Position numbers and translations under genes: made by a program. A stretch of 64,000 nucleotides of DNA from Apis mellifera (Eukaryota > Arthropoda > Insecta > Hymenoptera > Apidae): assembly GCF_003254395.2 (NCBI RefSeq), contig NC_037640.1, positions 2,009,501-2,073,500 of the forward strand. The letters are read 5' to 3'. Shown here in pieces: positions 35,961 through 47,839 of this stretch (position 1 is the stretch's first letter; every line of letters starts with the position of its first letter). The notes below the pieces were generated by a model. That model searched no databases. It was not told the origin of the DNA and was given only the letters and a program-made list of their open reading frames with translations.

Positions 35961-38900
35961 ACTTTATATATATAAGGGTTAATAAGAAAAATATTTAGAA
36001 ATGAAAGAATTTTCAAAGAATGTTTTGTAAATACATTTGTTGGACAAATGTAAATTACTTGATATCTTCTTAATACATATATTAAATAAATATGTATTTA
36101 TATACTTATTTTAAGAGATTAATAAATTTAGATGGAATAATGTAATGGATGAAGAATCAGAATCACAGAATTTATGGAATATTGATTAATTTATTAATTC
36201 TTATATTCATAATATAAGAATTAAATAACAACAAGAAAGTATTAAAAAGGAAGCAAAAATTGAAATATCTCTTAAAGAATTAATCTTTTCACGTTTAATA
36301 TGGAAAATTAGTTGCCCAGTTTTTTTTTTTTTTTGCTTCCCAATATTAAACAATTATCGTAGAATTTTGATTTTTTTCGTTTCATCCACTCTTAATAAAT
36401 TGAAAGAAGGTTGCCAGTAGCTGTTAACACTGGGAATTTTATTCATCTCGAATTTCAAACGACGACAGAATTATCACTGATAACGATAGGATAACGAGGA
36501 TAACGTGGAAAAGACCAAAGCTTTCAATATTGAAAACGGTTTTTATTATTATTCCAGCTTTTATCAATCGAGGAATTGCAATTCTCAAATTAGGAAATTT
36601 TATTCGAAAAATAAACCGATAAAAGAATTGGGTTTGTTCGAAGCACGTTTGATCCTTCGCTTCATCCATTTTTCTTTCCCCATAAATTATTATTTCTTTC
36701 AGGAAAGGAACAAAAATCTTTACGTTACATATATCAGATTTTATTTCAAGATCAAAATTAACTTCTTACTTAAAATTTTTAATCCGAGATGAGATCTCTC
36801 GGGGAGGAACAGATTGCGAAGTACGAAGTACGAAGATTACATGGCGGAGGATCTCGAACGGGATCGAAGAATGGCTTTTTCGAATAACATCTTTTCGAAA
36901 TCCCCTTCGGGTTCTCCGTGTTCGGATTACGCATAGAATCTATATCTGTGTATATGCTCACATATATGATACAAATCCCGCGTTGCCCGCTCAGTTCAGA
37001 TAATCCAAAACAGTGGTGCATGTATTATACTTTCGGAAATATGCCGTGTCCAAATCCTCGAGATATCCTTTAAATCGCTTCATCGATTCGATTAAACTTA
37101 TTTCGACTTGTCCGTGAGAAATAAAATTCGGATCTGGTGTTGGCCTTGGATCCTCGAAATAAATAGAGAAAAAGGGAAACTTATTTCTATTTCTTTCGAG
37201 TGATAAACTGTTTCGATGATAATTATTCGAACGAAAATTATTATTTTGCGTAATGAGGTGACTTATAAAAAATACAATCTATGCATATATTAAACGTAAG
37301 ACTTTTAATTTTTGTATTTAAATTAGTATATTTAATATTCAGTAAATAGTGGACAAGTTAATAATAGTTAAACTCTGAAATAATGTTTTCAAAATAACAT
37401 TTGCTTAAAGGAATATTTATATATATTATAGGATTTTTAATATTTTGTTAGAATTGTTTTCAAACTACTTCACATTTTCTTCAATTCTGTAAATTGGAAC
37501 GATGATTAGTTCAAGCTATAGATAAAGTAAAAATAAAGATCGTATCAAAATCTTGACACAAATGAACGAATTTATTTAATTTTATAACAGTCCAAAATTA
37601 TATGACAATTTTCCAATAGTTCAAATCAAATTTGTAAGCAACCTTTCAGATTAAGAAGGGAAGAAGAAGTCTTTCTGTCAAGTGAATTTTTAAGATATCG
37701 ATAAAAGACTTTGACGTTGTAAATTATTGGAAATAGAAATTCATAAAATTAATAAGAATAATATTTTTCAAATGATTTTCACTTTTTTTATTTCGAAAAA
37801 TTTATTAATAGCTTACTATTATAAAAAAAAAACAATTTTTGTTTATTAATACAAATCAAGGGTAGGAAAAAAAAATTGGTCTAAAAAAATGGATATAACA
37901 AGTTGTTATATGTATTATTATAAACTCTGTTTTTAATGAAGTTTTATGAATGTAGAGTTTAATGTGTTACGTGTGGTGTAACTTTTTTTTTTTAGCAGAA
38001 TATCACTCAACCCTAAAATTTGAGTATTTTTTCCTGTTCTTTTTTTAAATATAATTTTAATACTGTAAAAACTTTGTTGTAAAAAATATCTACGGGGAAA
38101 ATTATTTTCAAAATGTAAAAAAATATTAAAACTTTAATATTTGATTTTATCCCTATAAAGAGATTTTAAGCTACGAAAAAATTATTCCATATATATATTG
38201 GAGTCTATTATGATTAAATATACATAAAACTATATATATATATATATGTATATATATTTCTGCTAAAAAAAATCAGAATCGTTATTATAATTATTTGAAA
38301 ATTTAAAAAATTAATTAACGATCAAATGTAAAAGATTTTGTTAATAATTTTAAAAAACACGTGCAATTTAATATTGTACATTGCTACTAAAAAATCAACT
38401 TTAAATAATTTCCATTATATTTTCAACAACGTTATTTAATTTTTTATAATTTTCAAATAAATATTTTGAACAAGAATATATCCGATATATTAAAGTTTCA
38501 TTAAATTATTAAGATATTGGATTATTAAATCGCAACAATCACGAAAGTATAACAATTAAATTATTCTCTAACATTAATTTTTATTGAATTATTATTATAA
38601 ATAAAATTCATTTTTTCTTTACAATATTATTTATTTTATAATGTTAGACGCAACTATCTTACCGACTGCGCCGTATATAATCCGATAATATCATAAACGA
38701 TAAAAATATCTATATTTTATAGAAATTATGATAAAATTAAAGTTGAAAATAATTTTTAAAACTGTAATATCCCTTCAATAATGCTTATGATATAAATATA
38801 CTACTGTTGTATAGAATATAAATACGTCCAACTAACGTTGAAAGAGTTAAAGAGGTTAAGAATTAAAAACACAAGTATCTTAAAATAATTTTGAGCGACA

Positions 38901-39385
38901 GTTATCGTACACACGTTGTATAAACAACGTACAAATAACAGTTTCGCGATACAATAAATGGGAAATGAAATCTGATGGAAGGCATGCAGAGTGAAATTGT
39001 TACTGACCGACTCGAAGGTTCATTATTCAACAGCGGAAGAGGTTAGAGGGTCACGAGACGAAAGAGAACTCGCTCGGTATGTCAGAGAGGAAAAGAGAGA
39101 ACTATGGCAAGGGCATAGCAAAGAAAGACTTATCAATTAAAATTACGCAACACGCTTCTTCAGAGTGTATTGTCCCGCAAATAGTTCTCTCTGAAATTAG
39201 AAACGAGGACAATGAAAGCGGCTTTTCGACTACTTCACCTCGAGCCGCTCTCGAATGAAAGAGCACGACTCGTTCGAGTGTATCCATAAATGAAAAGAAA
39301 TAAATACGATTCTTTTTAATCGAGGAAAAAAGCTACGAAGAATAAGTTTCTCGATTATTGACAATACGATAAGATAATTGTACAA

Positions 39386-39445
39386 GATATATATTTATAT
39401 ATACCATACACATAGCTATATGTTTATATATAAATATATTATATC
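39386..39445. other. AT-rich hairpin
   Basis: GATATATATTTATATATA at 39386-39403 is almost exactly inverted by TATATATAAATATATTATATC ending at 39445 (one extra TA-like insertion), with a loop of about 21 nt. AT-rich palindromes of this kind can be simple-sequence products. Confidence 0.6.
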
Positions 39446-39697
39446 ATATATTTTTTAAATATGAATTTATTTCTATTAACAGAGAAGATATAAAAGTTTA
39501 TCATAAATATTAAATATCGATCGAATTGATGGTACAAACAAAATTGCAAATGACTTTAAAATTGAATAATAATTGATTAAATTGATTTACTTTCAAAATC
39601 GATATTGTATATTACTATAAGAGCAACTTAATTATAAATACACTTGTGAATCACATTAGCAAACATAATTGAAATAAATTTGCAACAGCAGATACTT

Positions 39698-40150
39698 CAG
39701 AGGGCGCGCCCTTCTCGAATTCACCTCGTCACATTTGACAATTAAAACCGTTCAATCTCCCCCCCTTTTCCCCCCTCCTTTCCAACTTCACCGATTTGAT
39801 ACTTTCCCCCGTGACATCGTATATTTCCTCTGGAACGGTATAATCTCGCTCCGAAGGGTAATATTCGCTGCGAAATGGCGTGCTGCTTGCAGGATACGCC
39901 GCAGGAAAGAAAAGCAGCGAAGTTGTTGTACCATCGATCTTGGGGATTCATTATTCACCGAGTTGGCGAGGCTAGAAGTTGAGAAGAGAAAAGAAAAGAA
40001 AAAAAAAAAAAGAAACGACGGAAGAGGAGGTTAGGCGAGGAAGAAAGAGAGGAGGGGGATAAGAAGTTGAAGATCTCGTAGCCTCGATATAGCGTCGACA
40101 ATAATAATTATCCGAGGATAGGTAGATAGTGACGTCAGCGGTTGTCACGC
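39698..40150. promoter_or_regulatory. Candidate regulatory island with CTCF-like core and full CRE
   Basis: The block is GC-richer than its flanks. CAGAGGGCGC at 39698-39707 fits the YAGRKGGCGC CTCF core, within the GGGCGCGCCC palindrome. TGACGTCA at 40130-40137 is a perfect cyclic-AMP response element. No splice donor or ATG-poor leader was recognised downstream, so whether it is a promoter, enhancer or neither is open. The frame 39735-40034 (99 codons) inside is lysine/arginine-rich low complexity. Confidence 0.35.
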
Positions 40151-41640
40151 GTCTAAATCAAAAGCAACTTTCTTCCTCGACACCATTTCTCTGTTTCAAT
40201 CGAATTAATGTAGTAATGAGGTAGAATAATAGAGCAGTAATTTCAATCGAAACTGATTATTCTAAAACGTGATTATTAATCGAGTGGTCATTGTGGAAAA
40301 TAATAGAGTGTTTTGTTACGATTGTAATTCGTCTTTGCGTTTCGAGAGTATCAAAGTAATAGCGATGGAGTCGAACCAGAATCGAGCAACGATCAAGCAG
40401 TAATTTCAATCGTGGTAATTGAGTAGTGAAATTGATTCGAAATTTGATAATTACGATTAATTATCGTAAAAAAAGAAATAATAATAAGATGGGGTGTTAT
40501 CAGTTAATTATGGCTGAAGATGATTGCTCATGGAGAAGTAAATATCACGAATATTATGATATCATTTGAATAAATATTTTATATACATGTTTATTAATAT
40601 TTAATGATATACTTATAATTCAATGAAATTTTTCTAAATTTGTTGTGCGAATTTTAAAAAAATTCGAATCTTTTTTAAAATTTATTTTCTTAATGAAAGT
40701 AATTTTTATAAATTGTAATTTTATATAATTTAATTTTAATAACGAAATGATATATACATTAAAATAATATTATTTTTCTTTAATTTTCCTTCTTTTCATA
40801 TAATATCAAATTTATCAAGTAAAAGTTCATTCAAGACGAATGAATTTTCCATAATTCAATTTTTCAAAATTCAAATATATAAAAAATTCAATTCATTTCG
40901 TTGAATAAATAATACTTCAAAATAATACTCGTGAATAAAATTTACTCATCCATTTCGTGATTCGAAATTGATCGAAATATTTCGTAAATATCAAAATTAA
41001 TCACTATATTTCCCTAATAGTATACGAATTCTGGGAAACAAATCTTTGGATTTGATTTGGTTTCGGGTAAATACGCATTAAACTTGATCCCATCGCTACA
41101 AACTAGTATTGGCTCTGTGTACACGAGCGAAACGCGTCACAACAAGTTATACATAACTTTATAAACTTGTTGGCGACGCGATGTTGAGTTGATTCAAAGC
41201 GAAAGTTGTCAATATCGAGTGTGGAAAAACAAAAACTTTTTCAACTTTTTGAAAATCACATTACACGCATTAAGGGGATTCCCGTGTGATTAATAATAAT
41301 TGTTTATTGGAAGGTATCGACAAATATATAATTGTATCGATGTAGAAACAATGAATGGAAGAATATCGACGAAAATTTTTACGCTTTTTCGAAGCGTCAA
41401 TATTGAAAATAGTGATAATATATTGAATATAATATATAACACTGTGGGAGTTCGAGGTTCAATATTTTAAGTTAGCAGAGTATAAATACAATTGTTTTTT
41501 TAAATTAATTTTTTTTTTTTAAAAAGTAATCTATCGGAACAAATAGATTCGATTCATTGCCCAAAGCAATTTTTCTCAATAAATTCGCCTACCTCTATCT
41601 CGAATCCCCGTTTTTCCTTTATCCTAGTGCTTTATAAACG
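40151..41640. other. AT-rich non-coding stretch
   Basis: Apart from a CpG-richer patch at about 41030-41200 I see nothing that can be annotated. Confidence 0.4.
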
Positions 41641-42500
41641 TAATATCTCGTAGATTAAAAAAAAAAAAATTATTATGATTAACGACCAAGCTCTTTTTTC
41701 TCTAGCTTTATTTGAATTAAAAGTATTAATAAAAAATATCACGTAATATAATTGTATTATTTAAAATATCATTAATCAATCAGATTAATAACACATAGTA
41801 AAATATGCAAATTAAAAATCTACGTGATATCTTATAGATAAAAAAAGTATATTATAATTAACAACAAGTTCCTTTTTTCTAGCTTCATTTGAATTAGTAG
41901 TATTAATAAAAAAAAGCATGTAATATAATATAATTGTATTATTTAAAATATCATAAATAAATCAGATCATATTTTCATTAATCAATCAGATTAATAACAC
42001 ATAGTAAAATATGCAAATTAAAAACATACATCTATCTTGTAGATAAAAAAAGTTATTATAATTAACAACAAGTTTTTTTTTCTAGCTACATTTGATTTTA
42101 TTTGATTTTTTAATCACATCATATTTTCATTAATCAATCAGATTAATAACACATAGTAAAATATGCAAATTAAAAACGTACATCTATCTTATAAATGAAA
42201 AAAGTTATTATAATTAACAACAAGCTTTTTTTTCTAGATTCATTTAATTTTATTTGATTTTTTAAAATATTATAAATAAATCAGATCATATTTTCATTAA
42301 TCAATCAGATTAATAACATATAGTAAAATATGCAAATTAAAAACGTGATATCTTGTAGATAAAAAAAGTTATCATAATTAACAAGTTCTTTTTTTCTAGC
42401 TTCATTTAATTTTATTTGATTTTTTAAAATATTATAAACAAATCACATCACATTTTCACTTAACCAATTAGATTAATAGCACGTAATAGAAGAAATTAGA
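41641..42500. repeat. Tandem array carrying four octamer (ATGCAAAT) sites
   Basis: A unit of about 150-206 bp repeats with the core AATCAGATTAATAACAYATAG followed by TAAAATATGCAAATTAAAAA. The octamer ATGCAAAT falls at 41805, 42011, 42163 and 42330. AGATAAAAAAAGTTAT and a T-rich TTTTTCTAGCTTCATTT block are also shared. A degraded fifth unit ends near 42500. Unit length varies because internal ATTTGATTTT blocks are gained or lost. Confidence 0.9.
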
Positions 42501-43070
42501 ATCGTACACGCGATAAAGATGAAAAGCAAATTTGACCAATGATTTTTGTTAAATGAAAATTACTTGACTTCGATGAACGAAAGTCATAAAGAGAAAATAA
42601 AGATTGGGGGAGGGGAGAAAAAAACCTCGAATCAATTTTTAGTGCGCTGTTAAATATTTGCTAGACCAGAATCCGTACTGGCCGTTAAGAGGATTTAACT
42701 TCGTAAAATATTTTCGCGGTTTTTCGGTTTTTTGCCCCTAGGCAAATTCCGTGAAGTTGTGAAAAAAGTATTAAAAAAAAAAAAAAAAGAAAGAAAGAAG
42801 GAAATAGTTAAATATGCTATCCGTACAAGCATACATATTTCATATTACATCGTTTCGTTTTCACATCTTTCTCAATGAATTAAAAAAAAAAAAAAAAAAA
42901 AATTCGAAAAGAATATAAGTCCAACGATACATAATTTAAAATTGTCGATTAATTGAAAATCGTGTAAAACGTATTTTAATTCGATTGCTCGATGCGTGAA
43001 AAGTTTGATGAAAAGTCGGCGCCGATCCCCTGTTGAGCGGGGCAAAGCGTTCTCAAAGGCAATTAATTCG
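42501..43070. other. AT-rich non-coding stretch with long A runs
   Basis: Poly-A runs lie at about 42774-42789 and 42883-42901. No gene was recognised. Confidence 0.45.
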
Positions 43071-43075
43071 AATGT

Positions 43076-43300
43076 CTAATAAGGGGGTAGTGGAACGTAT
43101 GCTGGTATCCGCAACATGGTTAAGGCGTAACTGATACCAATTAAATCCTGAATGAGCACGAGGTTGGCCCGTGTGTACCTTATGTGCTTGGGAGGATCGA
43201 GCAGAGTGTATCCTGCGCTTGTAACACGAGACGGACGAGCCTCAAGCATATCCACGACAAGTGGAAACAGGAACAACAGCGTGGGCATCAGCATCAACAA
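43076..43300 (-). CDS. Candidate small secreted protein or exon (unrecognised)
   Basis: The minus-strand frame gives 74 residues and starts with a strongly hydrophobic MLMLMPTLLFLFPLVV segment followed by EARP, which would suit a signal peptide with cleavage near residue 20-24. The remainder is non-repetitive and ends in a Pro/Tyr-rich tail (AYVPLPPY). The frame stays open upstream to about 43380, where the minus strand has a pyrimidine-rich tract and several AG dinucleotides, so it may be an internal exon instead. The block is much GC-richer than its surroundings. Against it, plus-strand frames (43152-43472, 43184-43411) are also open here. No homologue or dibasic processing site is recognised, and no poly-A signal was identified. 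Confidence 0.25.
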   Translation of the reverse strand: MLMLMPTLLFLFPLVVDMLEARPSRVTSAGYTLLDPPKHIRYTRANLVLIQDLIGISYALTMLRIPAYVPLPPY

Positions 43301-43780
43301 TGTTGGCCCAAAAGCGCTGAATTCTATGAGTCGAGAACACGATTGGATCTTCTTGAAAAAATTTCTTTTTTTAAAAAAGAAACGAAAAAAAAAAAGAAAA
43401 GATATCTATAACGTAGATAAAAAGGTGAAGCTCGAGAATAAAGAAATGCGTCTTCAGTTTTTTGTTTTTTAGTTATTGAAAGAGAATATCAATAGGCATG
43501 AATTTATAAAATTTTTCTTCGTGAACGAATATATATACATTTATTTAATATAAATAATAAGAAACAGATGATTTTCATATCGAATAACATATTTCAAATC
43601 GTAGAAAAGAAAACTATATTGAAATATATAGACATTGAAAAATACGGTTTGAAGACTTTCAGTCGATTAAATCAAAATTTAACTTACATTAGGCAAAAAA
43701 ATTTAATACAACTTTTAAATCAATTTAAAGTTTTTAATATATCATTAGTAAAGTTGTTATAAGTATAACTTTATATTTCA
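43301..43780. other. AT-rich sequence
   Basis: There is a low-complexity A-rich tract at 43355-43400, then ordinary AT-rich DNA. No feature is supported. Confidence 0.4.
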
Positions 43781-44225
43781 TACTTTCCCAGAAATAACGT
43801 AGTTTGCCTTTAAACCCTATTAAAATTATCAAAATTTTAAATCGCTATAACTCCGAGGATAATGATTTTCGGTCAACGAATAAAAGATCGTTAGAAGCGC
43901 GGAACCTTCCCCTTTAAAACGCTTTTTCATTGATCTCGATACGACTTCCGGTTGCCGAGATATCGTCGTGTAAAGAAAAGGATAATTTTTAACCGTTTGC
44001 TATCTCCGTCCTGGTCGCGTGTTCGGACCTCTCGCTCGCACCTCGTCACTGACCAATCACAAGCTCCAGACAAGTGACAGACGCGATTCCTCGAAGTAAT
44101 ACGCGTTTCTAGGAAAAATATTTAGGTCACTAGATCCATTCATAATTTCTACACTAGCGCTATGGAAACTTTGCGTCCTTATATCTGAGCAATTAATTGA
44201 GATATCGGGATGAAACAAAAAACGA
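43781..44225. other. CpG-rich island, possible repeat or regulatory block
   Basis: This island has CpG-rich, non-simple sequence with CCAAT at 44053, GAGATATCG twice (near 43959 and 44201) and a CTATAACTCCGAGG string. No ORF or splice signals are seen. The style of sequence, with stops in all frames but high complexity, fits an old transposon-derived segment or a conserved non-coding element. Confidence 0.3.
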
Positions 44226-45639
44226 GTTCAAGAATGTAATTTCCTCTATTTTCTGAACAAGTTTTTATGATAAAATTTTTATTTTTTTTTTTAATTTTTC
44301 ATATGAAATAATGTATTATTAAAATTATAAAATTTACAGAAAATTATGTTCAAAGAAAGCCAATATATAATAGATAAATCAATTTTACTTAACGTGATTT
44401 TAGTATTTATAAATACACAAATAGTACAATTTCTTTTTAATTTATACGATATATAAAAGGAAAATAAATAAATTGTCAAAAGATGAAGAAATTGGCAATT
44501 TAACAGTGTAATTAATTAAACTGGTATTTAAATACTTGAAAATACTAAAATTCATTTATATACAATTAACATACATCCTTAAATATCATCCAAATAAGAA
44601 ACATCAATGCTCGAAGAAAACTAATAATTAACGATTGATTTTCGATAAATGGTAAAAATTTTAATCGATCGAATCAGTGATCAGCCGTGTTACACGATTG
44701 AGAAAGCTTTTGGCAAAGCCCTTAATTATTCAGAGGAAACTGTGAAGAAGCCAAGCAGTTTCCATCGAATAGCAATCGGAAAACGAAACTCTATTCTCGA
44801 TGGCGAAGCGTCAGCTAATACACAAGGGAATCCGCTCCATTTCCACCTCCAATTATTTATGGAAAGCAGAAGGGAGGATTTAAGTGTCCCCGATGTGCCT
44901 TGCCCATTATCATTTAAACTAGAACCTGAAAGGGTCTCGGTTATCCTCATTTGAACAGCCTTAATCTTCCACCAACATGTTACGTGAAAAAGATACGCTA
45001 ATTATAAAATGATTTGCACAATGTAAAAAATTAATATTATTTATATATAAAGAAAGAATTTTAAAATACAACATATATACATAAAATAAATAAATCTTTG
45101 AAGGATAATTTAATTGATAATTTTTTTTAAGAAATTGAAGCGTTTAAGATAGATTGTGAAATTTTCTTTCCAAAGGATAGGGATGAATGTTGAATATTGA
45201 TATGAATGCAAATCTGTATGCATATAATGGAAATATCAAGATAGAATATCTCGATATTGATGTCTATTTTGATGAAACTAGTTGGAACACTAGAGAAATG
45301 TTCGTATCCATTATCCAAATTTCATTGAATGCTGTTAGAGTATCAGAGTATTTCTGTAACTATTGATAAATGATAGACAATAGATTTGGTCCCTGATCAA
45401 ACACTTAGCTATTTGGACAGTGTTTGTATGGAATTAATATATCTCTAAGAATAATGAATTTGAAAGATGCAGTTTTTGAATAATTAACTTTTTAATTTCT
45501 TTTATCATTGATTATTATTCTATTATACATTTCATTTATTTTTAATTTGCCATAATATAGAAACATTTTTTATATATCCTTATTTTACTTTTATTCATTT
45601 TTTAATTAACTACCATTTTTAACACTTTCTATAATGGAA
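44226..45639. other. Non-coding stretch with one GC-richer patch
   Basis: The patch at 44640-44960 is open on both strands (44649-44954 plus, 101 codons; 44726-44950 minus) without a domain. An 8-bp stem CAAACACT/AGTGTTTG with a 13-nt loop lies at 45398-45426. Confidence 0.35.
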
Positions 45640-46400
45640 AATGAATAAATATGAAATGAAGTAGCTTACTTATCAATCACTTTACTTATTCCATTATATC
45701 CTTTAATCTTTGACTCTTTCCAATTCTCTTTTATTTATAATCACAATTACAATTCTTAATTTCAAATTCTTAATCCTTAGATTTAATCCTACAATCCTTT
45801 AAGATAGAATAAATGCAATGCAATAATAATAAAAAATAGGAATACATTTAATAAAGTTTGAATAAATGAATAAATAATTATTGAAGATGAAATAGCTTAC
45901 TTATCAATCACTTTATTTATTCCATTATATTCTTTAATCTTTGACTTTTTTCTTTCCTTCCAATTCTTTTTTATTTATAATCACAATTACAAATACAATT
46001 CTTAATTTCAAATTCTTAGATTTAATCCTACAATTTAAGATAGAATAAATGCAATGCAATAATAATAAAAAATAGGAATACATTTAATAAAGTTTGAATA
46101 AATGAATAAATAATTACTGAAGATGAAATAGTTTACTTATCAATCACTTTACTTATTATCACATTATAATCTTTGACTTTTTTCTTTCCTTCCAATTCTT
46201 TTTTATTTATAATCACAATTACAAATACAATTCTTAATTTCAAATTCTTGATCTTTTAGATGTAAATGTAGATGTAGATTTTAATTACAAATACAATTCT
46301 TAATTTCAAATTCTTGATCTTTTAGATGTAGATGTAGATGTAGATTTAATCCTAATTTAAGATAGAATAAATGTAATGGAATATGTTTAATAAAGTTTAA
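45640..46400. repeat. About 233-bp tandem repeat, three copies
   Basis: GCTTACTTATCAATCACTTT recurs at 45664, 45895 and (as GTTTACTTATC) 46131, giving periods of 231 and 236. Units share AATCTTTGACT, TTTATAATCACAATTAC, TTAATTTCAAATTCTT, AATGCAATGCAATAATAAT and ATTTAATAAAGTTTGAATAA. The third copy holds a secondary internal duplication of TACAAATACAATTCTTAATT and GATGTAGATGTAGAT triplets (46250-46345). Confidence 0.93.
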
Positions 46401-47780
46401 GAAAAACGTGTAATAAATAATACTACACACTGCACTGCAAAGATGAAGACCAAAACTGGATGTTAGAAGGAAGGAATTTAAAGAATCGGATCACGAATTT
46501 AACCGGGGCCAGAGAAACTGGATGTGTAGGATTCGAGTAACGGAGAAAGAAATAATCGTGGAGGGCGTCGATTCGAAGAAAGGGGAGGGGGATAGCACGC
46601 GAAGAAGAAACCTTTCGAATCAATATGCGCCGCGAATCAGCACGATGGACTTCCCTCCAGTCTATTCGACAAAGTAGTAGAGGCTGCGAGATGATCGTGA
46701 AAGCGACTCGGAGCTCGGGTGATGGGCTTTTCAACGTAGCCTCCTCCTCCTCCTCCTCCTCCTCCCTCGACATCAGAGACGAAGATGTCGCGTTCGAGGG
46801 TCGACCGCCTAACCAGAATTCGATTTCTCGATCGAGACGCCGGCAGAATGCACAAGCAAGATTTTCTCGTCGGCTGCATGGACCAACTTACGACGACCCC
46901 CCTTTGGGACATTTTTGTCCAGATCATAGATTGGTTTTCAATATAACTTGGATTAATTCCTCGAATATATATTTATATATATTAAAAAAATGGAATTTTG
47001 CAGATATCTTTTCTTTTTACCATCTGCATTTATTTTATGTGATTAAATTAAATTCGTGATTGTTTGGTCGTATCGTTTACCGATCGTCGATAATGTTAAA
47101 TGTAAAATGATTCTGAAAGGATATTTGTGACGTTAATATTAGGAACTCGATTCAAATGATCTCGGTGATTTATCATAGATCACAAGTATTAATGCAGCAA
47201 TGGAAGGATAGATGAAACGATGGGCTAAAATTTTAGTGATTGAATAATTTATCGTTCAAAGCATTCGAATAATCGTAATTAAACGTGGGGATGAATATTA
47301 TCCGAGGATTTTAAAATAAAAATATTATTAATTAAAGTATTACTCGAAATTTTAAATTAATTAATTTTTCAATCTGTTTCACAAACTCTCTCTGATTCTG
47401 TTATTGAGAAATTCTAGTATTAAAAATTAAATTTTCATCCTCAAAGTATGGTATATATAAAATTTGGATTGCATAGATTCACCACGATTGTATTTTATCA
47501 TATAATGTAGATTTTTTTGAATCGTCTGTTCTCCATTAGAAAATTAAATTTTTAAATATGCAGCAGATTTTTATCCTCTTATCAATCTGTCTTTTTACAA
47601 TTAAATTTAGGATTAAATTTAAGAAGGGTAGTCCAAATTTTGTATCTTGAAATGTCACGATGATGGCCATCTCTCTTAAATATTCGTATTGAATCCTCTT
47701 CTTCTATCGTTATGCGCGTGCTTTTAAAGGCCGTTGGAATGTTCACCACGAGAAATTTTCTCCCTGCAAACGCAAACTCG
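46401..47780. other. GC island then AT-rich DNA
   Basis: 46560-46930 is GC-rich, with frames open on both strands across a (CTC) run (46625-47059 plus, 144 codons; 46423-46773 and 46637-46927 minus). The serine or glycine/glutamate runs come from the triplet repeat. No domain was found, and the rest is AT-rich. Confidence 0.35.
46741..46765. repeat. (CTC)8 microsatellite
   Basis: Eight CTC units in a GC island. Confidence 0.95.
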
Positions 47781-47790
47781 ATATTTCGTG

Positions 47791-47839
47791 TTTTTTTTTT
47801 CCTTTTTTTTTTTCCTTTTTTTTCTTTTTTTTTTTTTTT
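47791..47839. repeat. Pure polypyrimidine tract
   Basis: 49 nt consist only of T with interspersed C. It is one of several long T/C runs in 47.79-48.08 kb. Mirror-like polypyrimidine tracts of this size can form triplex structures. Confidence 0.85.

Larger units (their letters stand above)
34676..39690. other. Long AT-rich non-coding stretch
   Basis: I see only small GC-richer patches (35280-35560, 36420-36660, 36780-37150, 39000-39290), a T run near 35430, and a TA-rich hairpin at 39386-39445. Frames there are short and without domains. A possible tRNA-like or transposon-end string lies at 38661-38690. Confidence 0.35.

Noticed and set aside
44128..44150. miR-279-like string CACTAGATCCATTCAT
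   Set aside because: The seed differs (CACTAGA, not GACTAGA) and no precursor hairpin forms around it.
45398..45426. Hairpin CAAACACT/AGTGTTTG as a microRNA precursor
   Set aside because: The stem is only 8 bp, far short of a miRNA precursor.
46625..47059. 144-codon plus-strand ORF with serine run
   Set aside because: The serine run is the (CTC) microsatellite; two antisense frames overlap and the tail is AT-rich intron-like.
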